Of a stretch of DNA of 14,414 nucleotides, positions 14,411 to 14,414 are shown in pieces. The DNA lies in the NCBI GenBank assembly GCA_024645155.1, contig JAHEGF010000003.1:1-14414 (forward strand). The letters are read 5' to 3'. Source of the DNA: Phyllobacteriaceae bacterium (GTDB lineage Bacteria > Pseudomonadota > Alphaproteobacteria > Rhizobiales > Rhizobiaceae). Each line of letters begins with the position of its first letter. Position 1 is the stretch's first letter. The notes beneath the pieces are model-generated. The model was not told where the DNA came from. It made no database searches and saw only the letters and a list, made by a program, of their open reading frames with translations. Position numbers and translations under genes: made by a program.

Positions 14411-14414
14411 CGCG

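Noticed and set aside
1..14414. Mobile element, CRISPR array, tRNA or rRNA
   Set aside because: No transposase or integrase, no spaced direct repeats and no tRNA-like fold were found by eye; base composition is even apart from the 6400-6468 control region.

Overview
The window looks like accessory metabolism from the chromosome or a large replicon of an aerobic, GC-rich alphaproteobacterium, most likely Hyphomicrobiales or Rhodobacterales. The reasons are base composition, dense ATGA-coupled operons, a canonical KHMGF branched-chain-type importer, and a rhizobial-looking PncA C-terminus. The lineage is inferred from sequence feel, not from a marker gene. No gap exceeds 160 bases, and I saw no RNA genes, insertion sequences or CRISPR.

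Layout. Positions 2-190 (+) are the 3' end of a nicotinamidase gene. From 217 to 4793 (-) lies a complete liv-type ABC importer, read in the order substrate-binding protein, LivH, LivM, LivG, LivF. The binding-protein gene is separated from livH by a strong stem-loop, and the four downstream genes overlap. At 4893-6317 (-) is a polytopic membrane protein of unknown function with conserved-looking histidines. A 160-base divergent control region (6318-6477), rich in dyads, separates it from a rightward five-gene operon at 6478-14373. That operon holds an XRE-cupin regulator, two tandem FAD/GcvT-type dimethylglycine/sarcosine dehydrogenase-like enzymes, an isocitrate lyase/PEP mutase family enzyme, and an MttB-superfamily methyltransferase without pyrrolysine. 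It closes with a GC-rich terminator at 14377-14410.

How it may work together. The best reading is uptake and stepwise demethylation of an N-methylated compound such as a betaine or other quaternary amine. The importer would bring it in. The MttB homologue would remove the first methyl group from the quaternary nitrogen through a corrinoid partner not encoded here. The two FAD/GcvT enzymes would oxidatively remove further N-methyl groups onto tetrahydrofolate. The lyase-family enzyme would handle a carbon skeleton. The XRE-cupin protein probably senses the substrate or a product and acts at the dyads next to its own promoter. Enzyme families are well supported; substrate, pathway order and the importer link are inference. 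The most novel items are the orphan membrane protein, the pairing of a corrinoid-type methyltransferase with two folate-linked demethylases, the cupin lacking its metal ligands, and the nested operator-like dyads.
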